Shown: positions 34,918 to 44,554, numbered from the stretch's first letter. The stretch: 64,000 bases of DNA from Thalassotalea sp. PS06 (GCF_007197775.1 NZ_CP041638.1:3720001-3784000), one strand, 5' to 3'. Notes: generated from the letters alone by a model not told the origin. Numbers and translations are program-made.

Positions 34918-35211
34918 ATGAATCAGTCTGTTGAGCAACAACATGATGAAAACCCTGTTGAAACTCTCACCAGCGAACAATACTGGCGAGAAAATCTTAA
35001 ACTTATCGCAATCTGCCTGGCAATCTGGTTTTTTGTATCATTTGGCTGCGGCATCTTATTGGTCGAACCCCTGAACGAAATTCGCCTCGGCGGTTACAAA
35101 CTCGGCTTCTGGTTTGCCCAGCAAGGCTCTATTTATACCTTTGTGATTCTGATTTTTTATTACACCCGGCAGATGAACAAGCTGGATAAGAAATTCGGCA
35201 TTAAGGACTGA
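34918..35211 (+). CDS. DUF4212 symporter small subunit
   Basis: This is a 97-residue protein with two membrane segments (about 28-50 and 68-85) and conserved text YWRENLKLIAICLAIWFFVSFGCGILL and GFWFAQQGSIYTFVILIFYYTR. This is the small subunit (DUF4212) that accompanies sodium:solute symporters of the VC_2705 type. The gene ends 4 nt before the large subunit, a constant arrangement in this family. It is presumably needed for assembly or activity of the transporter. Probable substrates are acetate or other small carboxylates, inferred from the partner family. Confidence 0.9.
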   Translation: MNQSVEQQHDENPVETLTSEQYWRENLKLIAICLAIWFFVSFGCGILLVEPLNEIRLGGYKLGFWFAQQGSIYTFVILIFYYTRQMNKLDKKFGIKD

Positions 35212-35215
35212 GCCC

Positions 35216-36955
35216 ATGGATGAGTTGAAGTTATACACCTACATCGCCGTTTTCGGCTCTTTTGCGTTATATTTTGCGATCGCCTGGTGGGCGCGCGCTG
35301 CATCCACCAGCGACTTTTATGTTGCCAGCGGTCACATTGGTCCGGTGCAAAACGGTATGGCCATCGCCGCCGATTGGATGAGCGCCGCCTCTTTTATCTC
35401 GATGGCGGGATTAATTGCCTTTTTAGGCTATGGTGGCTCGGTGTTTTTAATGGGCTGGACCGGCGGTTATGTGTTACTGGCAACCTTGCTCGCCCCATAC
35501 ATGCGCAAACACGGTAAGTTTACCGTTCCTGAATTTATCGCCGACCGGTTTATGTCACGTACCGCGCGTATTGTTGCGGTTATCTGCCTGATTATCGCGT
35601 CACTCACCTATATCATTGGCCAGATGAAAGGTGTTGGTGTTGCCTTCTCCCGTTTCCTGGAAGTGGATTACGGTCTCGGGCTAGGTATTGGCATGGTGGT
35701 GGTTTGGTTCTATGCGGTACTTGGCGGTATGAAAGGCATTACCTATACGCAAATTGCCCAATACTGCGTATTGATATTCGCTTACACCGTACCTGCTATC
35801 TTTATTTCCCTGCAATTAACCGGTAATCCAATCCCGCAGCTAGGCCTGGGTTCAACACTGGCCGATGGCAGCGGTACTTATTTGCTAGATAAGTTGGATC
35901 AGGTGGTTACCGATCTCGGATTTGATCAATATACGACGGCGAATATGGAAAACCGCCTCGATATGTTCGCCTACACCTTATCGCTAATGATAGGTACGGC
36001 TGGTTTGCCACACGTTATCATGCGCTTTTTCACCGTACCAAGCGTTAAAGCAGCGCGCTCCAGTGCTGGTTATGCTCTGGTCTTTATCGCTTTACTTTAT
36101 ACCGTAGCGCCAGCCGTTGGTGGCATGGCGCGATTAAATCTGTCCAATACTATTGAACCAGAACCAGGGCAGCACATTGAATATGAACAGCGCCCACAAT
36201 GGTTTAAGGACTGGGAAACCACCGGTTTATTGCAATTTGAAGATAAGAACGGTGATGGCAAAATTCAGTACCATGCCGATGAGAACATCAACGAATTGGT
36301 AAAAGTGGATCGCGATATCATGGTGCTTGCCAACCCGGCAATCGCTAACCTGCCAAACTGGGTAATTGCCTTGGTAGCCGCAGGCGGGCTGGCGGCAGCA
36401 CTGTCGACAGCGGCAGGATTACTGCTCGCCATATCCTCATCCGTTTCCCACGATCTAATGAAAGGCCTGTTTTTCACTAACTTATCGGAAAAGCGGGAAT
36501 TACTGGCGGGGCGAATTACCATGACCCTGTCGATATTACTGGCAGGATACCTGGGGCTAAATCCCCCTGGATTTGCCGCCGGTACGGTAGCACTGGCATT
36601 TGGCCTAGCGGCTTCATCTATTTTTCCGGCATTAATGATGGGAATATTTTCAAAGACAATATCCGGCAAAGCGGCGGTGGCCGGAATGTGCGCCGGTATC
36701 GGTGTCACCCTGTTATACGTATTTCAGCACAAGGGCGTAATGTTTATTCCAGGCACCAGCTTCCTGGGGGCTATGCCTGAAAACTGGTTCTTCGGCATAT
36801 CACCGAATGCCTTTGGTGCCATTGGCGCTTTAGTTAACTTCGGTGTGGCATTTTTAGTGACAGCTCTGGGCGATAAAGCCCCCGAGCAGGCGCAACGCAT
36901 GGTAGAGAATATGCGCCAGCCGGGCAGTACTTCGTTAGCAACATTCAAACATTAA
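35216..36955 (+). CDS. Sodium:solute symporter, large subunit (acetate-type)
   Basis: This is a 579-residue SSS-family transporter with about thirteen membrane segments. Family text includes SDFYVASGHIGPVQNGMAIA, then ADWMSAASFISMAGLI, FTVPEFIADRF and the late GLAAALSTAAGLLLAISSSV. An acidic insert near residues 300-365, containing DKNGDGKIQYHADENINE, resembles an EF-hand-like calcium loop and lies between membrane segments. It works with the DUF4212 subunit just upstream. Acetate, lactate or similar carboxylates are the expected substrates. The gene ends before a bidirectional hairpin shared with the convergent PEP-CTERM gene. Confidence 0.88.
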   Translation: MDELKLYTYIAVFGSFALYFAIAWWARAASTSDFYVASGHIGPVQNGMAIAADWMSAASFISMAGLIAFLGYGGSVFLMGWTGGYVLLATLLAPYMRKHGKFTVPEFIADRFMSRTARIVAVICLIIASLTYIIGQMKGVGVAFSRFLEVDYGLGLGIGMVVVWFYAVLGGMKGITYTQIAQYCVLIFAYTVPAIFISLQLTGNPIPQLGLGSTLADGSGTYLLDKLDQVVTDLGFDQYTTANMENRLDMFAYTLSLMIGTAGLPHVIMRFFTVPSVKAARSSAGYALVFIALLYTVAPAVGGMARLNLSNTIEPEPGQHIEYEQRPQWFKDWETTGLLQFEDKNGDGKIQYHADENINELVKVDRDIMVLANPAIANLPNWVIALVAAGGLAAALSTAAGLLLAISSSVSHDLMKGLFFTNLSEKRELLAGRITMTLSILLAGYLGLNPPGFAAGTVALAFGLAASSIFPALMMGIFSKTISGKAAVAGMCAGIGVTLLYVFQHKGVMFIPGTSFLGAMPENWFFGISPNAFGAIGALVNFGVAFLVTALGDKAPEQAQRMVENMRQPGSTSLATFKH

Positions 36956-37033
36956 GCGTTTTTAAGTAAAGGTTTTGTGTTGAATTAAAAATTCAGCGAC
37001 TTATTACAGAATGTTCAGGTTTAATGAGAGAGG

Positions 37034-37059
37034 TTAAGGTTGCCCTATGGCAACCTTAA
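37034..37059. terminator. Bidirectional hairpin between symporter and PEP-CTERM gene
   Basis: TTAAGGTTGCC and GGCAACCTTAA form a perfect 11 bp stem with a 4 nt loop between convergent genes. The A/T ends of the stem provide short U-tracts on both strands. Confidence 0.7.
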
Positions 37060-37068
37060 TTCGACAAG

Positions 37069-37707
37069 TTAATTACGTTTTAATCTGCTAAACCCTAACA
37101 ATGAAAGCGCCAAAATAGCCAACGTAGAAGGCTCTGGCACCTCTGATGGACCGCCATTCTCGCTTTTTACAGAAACATCATCAATGAAGTTGCCAAATGT
37201 TCCGCCAAGAGGGTTAATAGACGATATTTTCAATGTGGTGGTCGACCCAAGAGCGGCAAAGACACCGCCGTCGATTGCCCATTGTCCAACGGTACCACTA
37301 ACTTCAAAAGAAGCTAAAACCGTAGCAGAGTTATGATCGCCATCGAGTACTTCTACCTTGAAAGCTTCATTGTTATTAACCCGCGCACTGTAGGCAAATG
37401 ACAATACATAGTTGTCGTCAGCAATAGTGCTAAATGTCTGATAAATCATCCAACTGCCAGCATTGGGATGGGCATTAAGCTCTGCATGTTGATTGCCACT
37501 ATTAGGCTGAACACCTCCTAATTTATGCCAAATTTCAACATTACTGCCCTGCCATCCTAAGTCCGGCGTTCCTTCAGGAAAGAAAGACCATGAGTTTTCC
37601 GCAAGTTCTGGCTTTTCAAACCCACCATTGATAATAAGTTCCGCTTTAGCGGCAAATGAAAAGACTAACAGAGAGATACTTACCAGAATCCGAGTGAAGT
37701 GTTTCAT
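37069..37707 (-). CDS. PEP-CTERM surface protein (DUF642-like), paralogue 1
   Basis: This is a 212-residue exported protein with a signal peptide (about 1-22, ending AKA). A beta-sandwich domain of DUF642 type follows: LIINGGFEKPEL, HAELNAHPNAGSWMIYQTF and LSFAYSARV. The C-terminus is a PEP-CTERM sorting signal, VPEPSTLAILALSLLGFSRLKRN by position 190-212, with PEP motif, membrane segment and basic tail. It should be processed by an exosortase, which is not in this window. It shares domain and layout with the gene 190 bp upstream, so it is a tandem duplicate. Confidence 0.88.
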   Translation of the reverse strand: MKHFTRILVSISLLVFSFAAKAELIINGGFEKPELAENSWSFFPEGTPDLGWQGSNVEIWHKLGGVQPNSGNQHAELNAHPNAGSWMIYQTFSTIADDNYVLSFAYSARVNNNEAFKVEVLDGDHNSATVLASFEVSGTVGQWAIDGGVFAALGSTTTLKISSINPLGGTFGNFIDDVSVKSENGGPSEVPEPSTLAILALSLLGFSRLKRN

Positions 37708-37751
37708 AATATGTCCTTTTAGTTGTTATTAAATGCCTTTCGGCTCCTAAA

Positions 37752-37786
37752 GGTCGGTTAGTTATATTACCAGCAGCTAACCGACC
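37752..37786. repeat. Hairpin between the two PEP-CTERM genes
   Basis: GGTCGGTTAG (37752-37761) and CTAACCGACC (37777-37786) are perfect 10 nt complements with a 15 nt loop. On the minus strand it lies downstream of the second paralogue and is followed by only TTT, so it could be a weak terminator. Confidence 0.5.
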
Positions 37787-37895
37787 GGGTGTTGGTCAAG
37801 CAATTACCCTGCCATCAACGCCAAACGCACCTTCTTAAAGGACTTCACTCAATTTAGAATAAATATTTCAAACAGATTGTAAGACTTTTTGACAC

Positions 37896-38531
37896 CTAAG
37901 ATTTTCGTAACCAAGATCTTCCACCAACTAATAAAATCAATGAAATGGCAAATATTAAAATAGAGCTTGGTTCCGGAATTTGCTGTGATGGATCATCGCT
38001 TTCGACAGCGTAAACGCCATCAAGGAAGTTACCAGAGAATCCCGTTTCCGGATTCACCGAGGTAAACCGAACCGTAGCCTCTGTACCGGTAGCCTCAAAG
38101 ACCGTGGAAAACTCACTCCAGGTACCGAATTCGTGATCGTCAAACGTCTGCGAAAACAGTACGTCGTCGCCGGCAAGCACTTCAAATAAAAACGCTTCGT
38201 CATCGAAACGAGCGCTATAGGCAAAGCCAACTTCATAGAATGAACCGACATCAGACATAAACGTCTGCTCTATGGTCCAGGCTCCGTTTACTGGGCCCGC
38301 AGCATTGAGCTCTGCATGCTGAAAACCGCTAAATGCCATCGTACCGTTAGCCATGTGCCAGATCTCAATACTGGCGCCATCCCAACCATCAACGTCTTCA
38401 CCAGAAAACCATTGCCAGCGACCTTCTTCAACAACTGGGTCTTCAAAGTCGCCATTAACCAACAGATTTGCATTCGCAAAAGGAGTACACAGTATTAACA
38501 GGGCAGGTAATAGCCATTGCTTAACTTTCAT
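37896..38531 (-). CDS. PEP-CTERM surface protein (DUF642-like), paralogue 2
   Basis: This is a 211-residue exported protein. The start at 38531 follows AAGG at good spacing and yields a signal peptide ending FANA; the frame is open to 38570. The domain repeats the features of its neighbour: LLVNGDFEDPVV, SIEIWHMANGTM, HAELNAAGPVNGAWTIEQTF and VGFAYSARF. The C-terminus carries IPEPSSILIFAISLILL and a basic tail (WLRKS). Divergence from paralogue 1 is substantial, so the duplication is not recent. The exosortase must be elsewhere. The likely role is surface or matrix-associated carbohydrate binding, by inference from the fold. Confidence 0.88.
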   Translation of the reverse strand: MKVKQWLLPALLILCTPFANANLLVNGDFEDPVVEEGRWQWFSGEDVDGWDGASIEIWHMANGTMAFSGFQHAELNAAGPVNGAWTIEQTFMSDVGSFYEVGFAYSARFDDEAFLFEVLAGDDVLFSQTFDDHEFGTWSEFSTVFEATGTEATVRFTSVNPETGFSGNFLDGVYAVESDDPSQQIPEPSSILIFAISLILLVGGRSWLRKS

Positions 38532-38758
38532 ACAACATACCTTAATAAATTGCTTTAACCGCGCAGCCAAATATTAACTACAGGACAGCCAGATGAGCAC
38601 CTCTGCTCAACTAGCCCAGTGTTACAGCTATTGATGTGAATTAACTAAACGGATATCTATGCAAGGCATATTCCAATTGTCGTAACCCGTTGATTTTTAA
38701 TTTGCTTATGGTTTTACGGAAATGGCGATTGTCAGTATTTGTAAAATAAACTGACACT

Positions 38759-39295
38759 TTAAAAGCGATATCCTACCCTGGCAAAGGCAGTAATAGAGAA
38801 ACCCGTGTTGGTATCGTGGGGTAATACAGTGAAATCGAGGTGAAAGCCTTTTTTGTAAAAGCTTAAATAGGGCATAAAGTGGATAAAATCTTTACGGATG
38901 AATTCGGCGCTGGTATCGGAATAAAGAATATCAGAGCGATCCACATAGGTGATTGGCATCGATAGCGAAATTTTGTCCAAAAAAGAGTCTTCCAATGGGA
39001 AGTCCCGGGTTACGCCAATACCGATAGAATTGTAATCCATCTCGTGGGAATCTTTCATTTTCCAAAGCTCGATATTAACCTGCCACTTTGGTGCAGGCTC
39101 ATAAAAGTACCATTTAACCCCATAACCCTTATGATTTTCGTTGTACTCGAAATCCGGGTCAATAAACTCTTGGATGATAGCTTCCGTGTCATTCTTTTTA
39201 AGATGATCTGACCAACCCCCGAGTTTTACTTCAAAGTCCATGGCAGTTACTGTCGATGAAAACAGTAGCAAAAGCAGCGATGCAAACTTTCCCAT
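38759..39295 (-). CDS. Predicted outer-membrane beta-barrel protein
   Basis: This is a 178-residue protein with a signal peptide (MGKFASLLLLLFSSTVTAM). The mature part is made of alternating aromatic/polar strands, such as GYGVKWYFYEP, WQVNIELWKM and FIHFMPYLSFYKKGFHLDF. It ends in RVGYRF, the C-terminal Phe typical of outer-membrane barrels recognised by the Bam complex. The size suggests about eight strands. I do not recognise a specific family; PagP- or OmpW-sized barrels are comparable. It stands alone with a 188 bp leaderless gap before the PEP-CTERM genes. Confidence 0.6.
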   Translation of the reverse strand: MGKFASLLLLLFSSTVTAMDFEVKLGGWSDHLKKNDTEAIIQEFIDPDFEYNENHKGYGVKWYFYEPAPKWQVNIELWKMKDSHEMDYNSIGIGVTRDFPLEDSFLDKISLSMPITYVDRSDILYSDTSAEFIRKDFIHFMPYLSFYKKGFHLDFTVLPHDTNTGFSITAFARVGYRF

Positions 39296-39749
39296 AACTT
39301 CTGTCCTTGTTACGCGCGAAAAAATTGCGCAAAAAATCCTCTACACCTGAACTGCAGTGCATTTAATCTGTATTTAGATTTATTTATTTGGTAGCGCCAG
39401 GAATCAGCAGCTCGATATTTGTGTGGGCAATTGCATTGAATCAACGAAAAACAAGACACCCATTGTCTGAAACGGGGGCCCTTTAGATAGGTTATTTGCC
39501 GGGGTAAAAGTCATTAGTTGTTATCCTGTTATTTCCTTGCTCCACGGAGCTCCCTCAAGGCAACGACAACAACATAAACAGCCTGAGAGACTTTTTATAA
39601 TCCTAAGTATAGATAAAGAATGAAAAACGACAGAAAAATGTTGGTTTTTTTTACACTTTTCATAAAAACCCAGGCTTTAATGAAAAATCTATTTGATTCA
39701 GACCCTTACTAAACAAGGGCTAGAGAGCTTAGAGAAAGATTTAGAAAGG
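39296..39749. other. Long intergenic region, no gene supported
   Basis: About 450 bp between the beta-barrel gene promoter side and the prolyl oligopeptidase terminator. A 30-codon frame at 39620 (MKNDRKMLVFF...) is unsupported. A small RNA is possible near 39470-39560, where GC-rich patches (GGGGGCCC, CCACGGAG) interrupt AT-rich DNA, but no clear promoter plus terminator pair was found. Confidence 0.35.
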
Positions 39750-39793
39750 GAAAATAAAAAAAGGGAGGAAAGGAAAATAATTCCTCTCCTCCC
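39750..39793 (-). terminator. Intrinsic terminator of the prolyl oligopeptidase gene
   Basis: On the minus strand GGGAGGAGAGGAA and TTCCTTTCCTCCC form a 13 bp stem with one mismatch and a 5 nt loop, followed by TTTTTTTATTTT. Confidence 0.88.
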
Positions 39794-39808
39794 CTTATCA
39801 GAAAGATA

Positions 39809-41953
39809 TTAAAGTGCTTTTACGTCCATGTTATAAAGCGTGAAACCAAAAATATCGGCATATTGTTCAATGGATTTCGACACTGGCGTACCCGCGCCAT
39901 GGCCTGCATTGGTTTCAATGCGAATCAATACCGGGTTGTCACCCGCCTGCTTAGCCTGAAGCTCCGCCGCAAACTTAAAGGAGTGAGCCGGTACTACACG
40001 GTCATCATGATCACCTGTGGTAATCAAGGTAGCCGGGTACTCAACGCCTTCTTTAACGTTATGTAATGGCGAATAGCCATACAGATATTCAAACATTTCT
40101 TTGCTTTGATCTGACGTACCGTAATCGTACGCCCAACCAGCACCTGATGTGAACTTGTGATAACGTAGCATGTCGAGAACACCTACCGCAGGTAGGGCTA
40201 CTTTAAATAACTCAGGACGTTGCAACATAACCGCACCAACCAGCAAACCACCGTTGGAACCACCACGTATAGCCAAGTGATCACTCGACGTGTACTTGCT
40301 ATCAATCAGGTACTCTGCAGCTGCAATAAAGTCATCAAAAACATTTTGTTTTTGCTGCTGCGTACCGGCCTTGTGCCAGTCTTTACCGTATTCGCCACCG
40401 CCACGTAAGTTAGCTACTGCATAAACACCGCCTTGCTCCATCCAAACGCCGTTAGCAACGCTGAAAGAAGGTGTCAGGCTGATATTGAAACCGCCATAAC
40501 CGTATAGGATGGTTGGGTTTTTACCGTTTAACTCAACGCCTTTTTTGTGGGTGATGATCATAGGTACCTTAGTACCGTCTTTTGAGGTGTAGAAAACCTG
40601 TTTAGAGACAAAATCATCGCTGTTGAACTTAGCGCCTGACGCAAAATAAACGTCAGATGCACCGCTGTTCACATCAAACGAGTAAATCGTGCCAGGGGTT
40701 TTATAGTTAGTGAAGCTGTAATATAAAACCGTATCTTCTGGCTTACCGCTCAAGCCTGAAGCTGTACCGACATCTGGTAGCTGAATATCACGAAGTTTCT
40801 TACCTTGACGATCAAACTGCATCAGTTTAGTGGTTGCATCTACCATGTAGTGTGCATACAGATAACCACCGCCAGCAGAAGCCTTAAGCACGTTTTCAGA
40901 TTCAGCAATCACGGGTTTCCAGTTTGCAGGTTCTGGATTATTCACATCCATGGCGACAACTTTCTGGTTTGGTGCTTCCAGGTTAGTGACCAGATACAAG
41001 GTATCGTCTTTACTATCTAGCATATAAGTATCAGCACCCTGATCAGCCATAATGGTTTGCAACTGAGCATCGTCTTTGGTCAGGTCTAGCAAATGCAAAT
41101 CGTTACCCGATGTTGACTGCGCACCAGAAATTAATAAGAAGCGATCATCTTCCGAAACCTGAGCACCAACATAACGACGTTTTTGCTCATCGGTCGCACC
41201 GAAAATGACTTTGTCGTCAGCCTGAGCAGTACCGATTTGGTGATAATAGAGCTTGTGCTGATCCGTTTTCGCACTAAGCTCACTACCTTCAGGTTTGTCA
41301 TAGCTGGAATAAAAGAAGCCTTCCTTACCTTTCCAGGAAATGCCTGAGAACTTGATGTTTTCCAGAGCTGGCTCTAATTGTTGTTTGGTTTCAGCGTCGA
41401 TAATAATAATCTTACGCCAGTCGCTACCACCTTCAGAAATGGCATAAGCGGCAATGCTGCCATCTTTCGAGAAGCTCAATTGCGCTAATGAGGTGGTGCC
41501 ATCTTCGCTGAATTTATTCGGGTCAAGGAAGACTTCCGCTTCCCCATCGCCTTTTTGTCGATAAACCACATATTGGTTTTGCAAACCGTCATTTTTATAG
41601 AAATAGGTATATTCACCTTCTTTAAACGGTGCTGAATACTTCTCATAATTCCAAAGTTCGGTCAGACGTTTTTTCAAGGTATCGCGATAAGGGATATTAT
41701 CCAGGTAATCGAATGTCACCTCATTTTCCGCTTTAACCCAGGCAGCGGTTTCTTCGCTACGATCATCTTCCAACCAACGATATGGGTCTGCCACTTTGGT
41801 GCCAAAATACTCATCAACAACGTCATCTTTACGTGTATCTGGATAAGTAATGGCGGTCGCCGCCTCAACGGTTTCCTTTTGCACGGTATTCTCCGGTTCG
41901 CTACCACAAGCTACCAAAAGCAGTGCACTTGCTATAAGACTTAAGTTTTTCAT
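39809..41953 (-). CDS. Prolyl oligopeptidase family serine peptidase, lipoprotein
   Basis: This is a 714-residue S9A peptidase with a lipoprotein signal (lipobox LVAC, Cys16). The N-terminal part is [28 protein letters not shown], the family hallmark, followed by a beta-propeller. The C-terminal alpha/beta hydrolase carries the triad: Ser in [11 protein letters not shown] near residue 558, Asp in [12 protein letters not shown] near 642, His in NAGHGAG near 679. It cleaves short peptides after proline, outside the cytoplasm. It is a single gene with a strong terminator, 21 nt downstream of chrA on the same strand, so co-transcription is possible. Confidence 0.93.
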   Translation of the reverse strand: MKNLSLIASALLLVACGSEPENTVQKETVEAATAITYPDTRKDDVVDEYFGTKVADPYRWLEDDRSEETAAWVKAENEVTFDYLDNIPYRDTLKKRLTELWNYEKYSAPFKEGEYTYFYKNDGLQNQYVVYRQKGDGEAEVFLDPNKFSEDGTTSLAQLSFSKDGSIAAYAISEGGSDWRKIIIIDAETKQQLEPALENIKFSGISWKGKEGFFYSSYDKPEGSELSAKTDQHKLYYHQIGTAQADDKVIFGATDEQKRRYVGAQVSEDDRFLLISGAQSTSGNDLHLLDLTKDDAQLQTIMADQGADTYMLDSKDDTLYLVTNLEAPNQKVVAMDVNNPEPANWKPVIAESENVLKASAGGGYLYAHYMVDATTKLMQFDRQGKKLRDIQLPDVGTASGLSGKPEDTVLYYSFTNYKTPGTIYSFDVNSGASDVYFASGAKFNSDDFVSKQVFYTSKDGTKVPMIITHKKGVELNGKNPTILYGYGGFNISLTPSFSVANGVWMEQGGVYAVANLRGGGEYGKDWHKAGTQQQKQNVFDDFIAAAEYLIDSKYTSSDHLAIRGGSNGGLLVGAVMLQRPELFKVALPAVGVLDMLRYHKFTSGAGWAYDYGTSDQSKEMFEYLYGYSPLHNVKEGVEYPATLITTGDHDDRVVPAHSFKFAAELQAKQAGDNPVLIRIETNAGHGAGTPVSKSIEQYADIFGFTLYNMDVKAL

Positions 41954-41974
41954 GTTTCCCTTCTTTTTAAGGTT

Positions 41975-43147
41975 TTAATGTAGGACGCTTAGCGCTGCGC
42001 CCAGAACAATAAACAGAGCGACCAGATAAATAACTGGCCACTTCATTTTCTTCAGTAAAAACAGACCGATAATGACAATCGCCATATCCAGACCATTTAG
42101 TACCGCACTGACAAACACAGGCTGGTAAAGTGCTGCGATCAGCAATCCAACCACAGCGGCATTGATGGCATCGACACAAGCGCTAACGCCGGGCTTGCTT
42201 GCCAGGCCAAACCAAGCATCTTTAAGCGCTATCACTAATAAAAATCCCGGTAAAAATATCGCTATCGTTGCCAATAATGCAAATAAAAATCCCTGTTCTG
42301 GGTTAATTTGCACGCCAAGGTAGGCGGCCACTGAGAACATTGGCCCAGGTACGCCCTGTGCAGCGGCATATCCGGTTAAGAATTGATCGTTACTGATTAA
42401 ACCCTCGAGGGTTTGTTGCAATAATGGCAGTACCACATGTCCACCACCAAACACCAGCGCACCGGATTGATAAAAAGCTGAGAAGGTTTGCCAGGCGGCG
42501 GAAAAAGATGCCATTAACGGTAAGCCAATAAACAATACCACAAACCCAATCAATGGCCATTTGATAATCGCGCCTTTGCCGTTTGCGGATTTAACATCAG
42601 TGGAATGGGTTGTTTTGATTTTGCCGCGATAAAGCCAACCTATCAACGCAGCGCCAATAAGTACCAGAAGCTGAATTCCCAGCCCCGGAATGGTGAGTAA
42701 AACCGCCGCACAAACAACGGCAATTCCCACATGAAATCGCTGTTTGCAAAAATTGTTATACATGCCCAAAACCGCGTCGCTGACAACAACGACGGCGAAA
42801 AGCTTAAGACCATGGGTAATGCCCTGAAATAAAGCGCTTTGTTCAAACTGAGAAGCAGCCGAAGAGAGCACATAAAGGAGAATAAATGAGGGTAGGGTAA
42901 AACCAACAAATGCCGCCAGACCACCGAGCAATCCGGCACGTTCTAAGCCAATAGCAAATCCAATCTGACTGGAGCCGGGACCAGGTAAAAACTGGGTCAG
43001 AGAAATCAGTTGGGCATAATGTTTATCATCAACCCATTGTAATTTTTCCACGAAGGCATAACGAAAGTAACCAATATGAGCCACCGGCCCACCAAAGGAA
43101 TAACAACCCAAAAGTAAAAAGCGCGCAAAGATTTCAAGAACTTGCAT
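41975..43147 (-). CDS. chrA: Chromate transporter ChrA (two-domain)
   Basis: This is a 390-residue polytopic protein with two homologous CHR domains. The N-terminal one shows GCYSFGGPVAHIGYFR, QFLPGPGSSQIGFAIGL and GGLAAFVGFTLPSF. The C-terminal one repeats this as GALVFGGGHVVLPLLQ and AQGVPGPMFSVAAYLG. The long form is expected to export chromate (and perhaps sulfate) from the cytoplasm. It is followed after 21 nt by the prolyl oligopeptidase gene. No chrB regulator is visible. Confidence 0.92.
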   Translation of the reverse strand: MQVLEIFARFLLLGCYSFGGPVAHIGYFRYAFVEKLQWVDDKHYAQLISLTQFLPGPGSSQIGFAIGLERAGLLGGLAAFVGFTLPSFILLYVLSSAASQFEQSALFQGITHGLKLFAVVVVSDAVLGMYNNFCKQRFHVGIAVVCAAVLLTIPGLGIQLLVLIGAALIGWLYRGKIKTTHSTDVKSANGKGAIIKWPLIGFVVLFIGLPLMASFSAAWQTFSAFYQSGALVFGGGHVVLPLLQQTLEGLISNDQFLTGYAAAQGVPGPMFSVAAYLGVQINPEQGFLFALLATIAIFLPGFLLVIALKDAWFGLASKPGVSACVDAINAAVVGLLIAALYQPVFVSAVLNGLDMAIVIIGLFLLKKMKWPVIYLVALFIVLGAALSVLH

Positions 43148-43258
43148 AGCGAAGTGAATATTACTAACAGAACATCAGAGTAAACCACTCAGCGAGAAAT
43201 ATATAGACACTTATCGTTAAACTGTTGCAAAAATACGTTAGAACAATTCGCTTTAGCT

Positions 43259-44071
43259 TTATTTAGGAAAAATCAGCGTGAAGATTAACCTCGCCCCCCA
43301 ACCTTCCGGACCACCATTAGAACTGGCAATGTGATAACGGAGTCCGCCACCAATACTAACGGTTTGGTCACCTATTTTAGCAACTTGGCTTACCATAAAG
43401 TTTACGGGCACTGCCCAATCCTCTGTTTCCCAGTTGTAAGTGGTCTCAGAATTGATCGTATAAGACATCGCAGTTTTGGTTGTATAAGATAAGAATGGCT
43501 GCATAAATGTTGTGTTCACATCAGGTCTGTCATCTTCGCCAGCAAAGCTCCAGATATGATTGAACAGACCACCATACGTCCATTGTCCATCTTGACGTAG
43601 GGCGACAGCAGTTGGTCCCGCGCCCCATTTATCAGCCGTGAGTAAATCATCGGAGCCTGTCGGTAATAGCAATACCGGACCTGCCCCTAATATCCAGCCG
43701 CTTTTGGTTGGTTGAACCGGGGAGAAGAAAAAGCTTTGTACCACATCGCCAATGCCAAACTGACTGCCAGCTCCGGGGAATATATCATCCTGAGAAATAA
43801 CCGGAAGAATAGTTCTGGATATGACATTCCAGTCGTCATTCAAACTAATCGGTATCACCGGCTGAATATTAACCAGGTAACGGTCGCCGTCATCGCGGCC
43901 GCCAATATTGTGGTCGTAGTTAAATTGAAAAGGAACGCTTATTAATGAGGCTACCGGATTCGATAACTTCTTCGCCAATTCTTCATTTTCCGGGCTGGCC
44001 AGAGCACCTGAGGAATATGCGAGAAGCGAGGCGCTTACACCAAGAGTCACTAACGGGGCGTTTTTGAACAT
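43259..44071 (-). CDS. Outer-membrane channel-like protein (phenol MetA/SphA type)
   Basis: This is a 270-residue secreted protein. The start at 44071 follows TGGAG at good spacing and gives a signal peptide ending ALAS; the frame is open to 44137. The mature part is beta-rich: VASLISVPFQFNYDHNIGG, RYLVNIQPVIPISLNDDWN and GIGDVVQSFFFSP, ending FTLIFPK. This matches the transporter family annotated as MetA-pathway-of-phenol-degradation or neuromedin-U-like, predicted outer-membrane barrels of uncertain substrate. It is transcribed divergently from the TonB receptor, and the 480 bp between them holds two palindromic operators, so it may belong to the same control region. Confidence 0.7.
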   Translation of the reverse strand: MFKNAPLVTLGVSASLLAYSSGALASPENEELAKKLSNPVASLISVPFQFNYDHNIGGRDDGDRYLVNIQPVIPISLNDDWNVISRTILPVISQDDIFPGAGSQFGIGDVVQSFFFSPVQPTKSGWILGAGPVLLLPTGSDDLLTADKWGAGPTAVALRQDGQWTYGGLFNHIWSFAGEDDRPDVNTTFMQPFLSYTTKTAMSYTINSETTYNWETEDWAVPVNFMVSQVAKIGDQTVSIGGGLRYHIASSNGGPEGWGARLIFTLIFPK

Positions 44072-44211
44072 GATAACTACTCCAGGATGAAATGGCATTT
44101 CCTGATTAAACAGGGTGTTGCCGAACATTACAATCATAGTTCAGCTCTATCGGATAACAAGCAAGGCGAGACAAAGTTAACAATGCTACCTATGGTATTC
44201 AGGCTCTTTTA

Positions 44212-44225
44212 TGCATACGTATTCA
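44212..44225. promoter_or_regulatory. LacI-family-type operator, distal site of the TonB receptor region
   Basis: TGCATAC-GTATTCA has one mismatch. It lies 186 bp from the second site and nearer to the divergent outer-membrane gene (start 44071), so it may act on either direction or allow looping. Confidence 0.65.
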
Positions 44226-44397
44226 TAACATCAAGTCATAACCACAAGCTTGTAATCGAATGCATTGAATAATCGCTATACACTGGATGCAGCCCATTGA
44301 ATTTATTGACTTGTTCCGACGATAGCTAAAAAAAACACCATGAGTTCAGAATGTTACGAAACACTTACTAGAAAATACGATGATTGCTCTGCACTTA

Positions 44398-44411
44398 TGA
44401 ATACGTATGCA
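44398..44411. promoter_or_regulatory. LacI-family-type operator, proximal site of the TonB receptor gene
   Basis: TGAATAC-GTATGCA is identical over 14 bp to the site at 285-298. It is 144 bp before the receptor start. A TATGAT at 44440-44445 is a possible -10 box, but no convincing -35 box was found. Confidence 0.7.
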
Positions 44412-44554
44412 TTGGATAGTTCTTAAGGCTGTCAATTTTTATGATAAAGCTGTCCCATTCTCTAACCTGGGATAAAACAAACAATAAAAAACATTAGCAC
44501 GGCAGCTGATTAATAAATTGATGGTTCAGGGATTGAACATCTGGGGAAAACAAT

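Noticed and set aside
39620..39712. 30-codon frame in the 39296-39808 intergenic region
   Set aside because: No ribosome site of note, low-complexity composition and no recognised family.
41967..42179. Cys-rich 70-codon frame overlapping the end of chrA
   Set aside because: Same strand, different frame from a clear chrA; the Cys content comes from codon shift, with no ribosome site.
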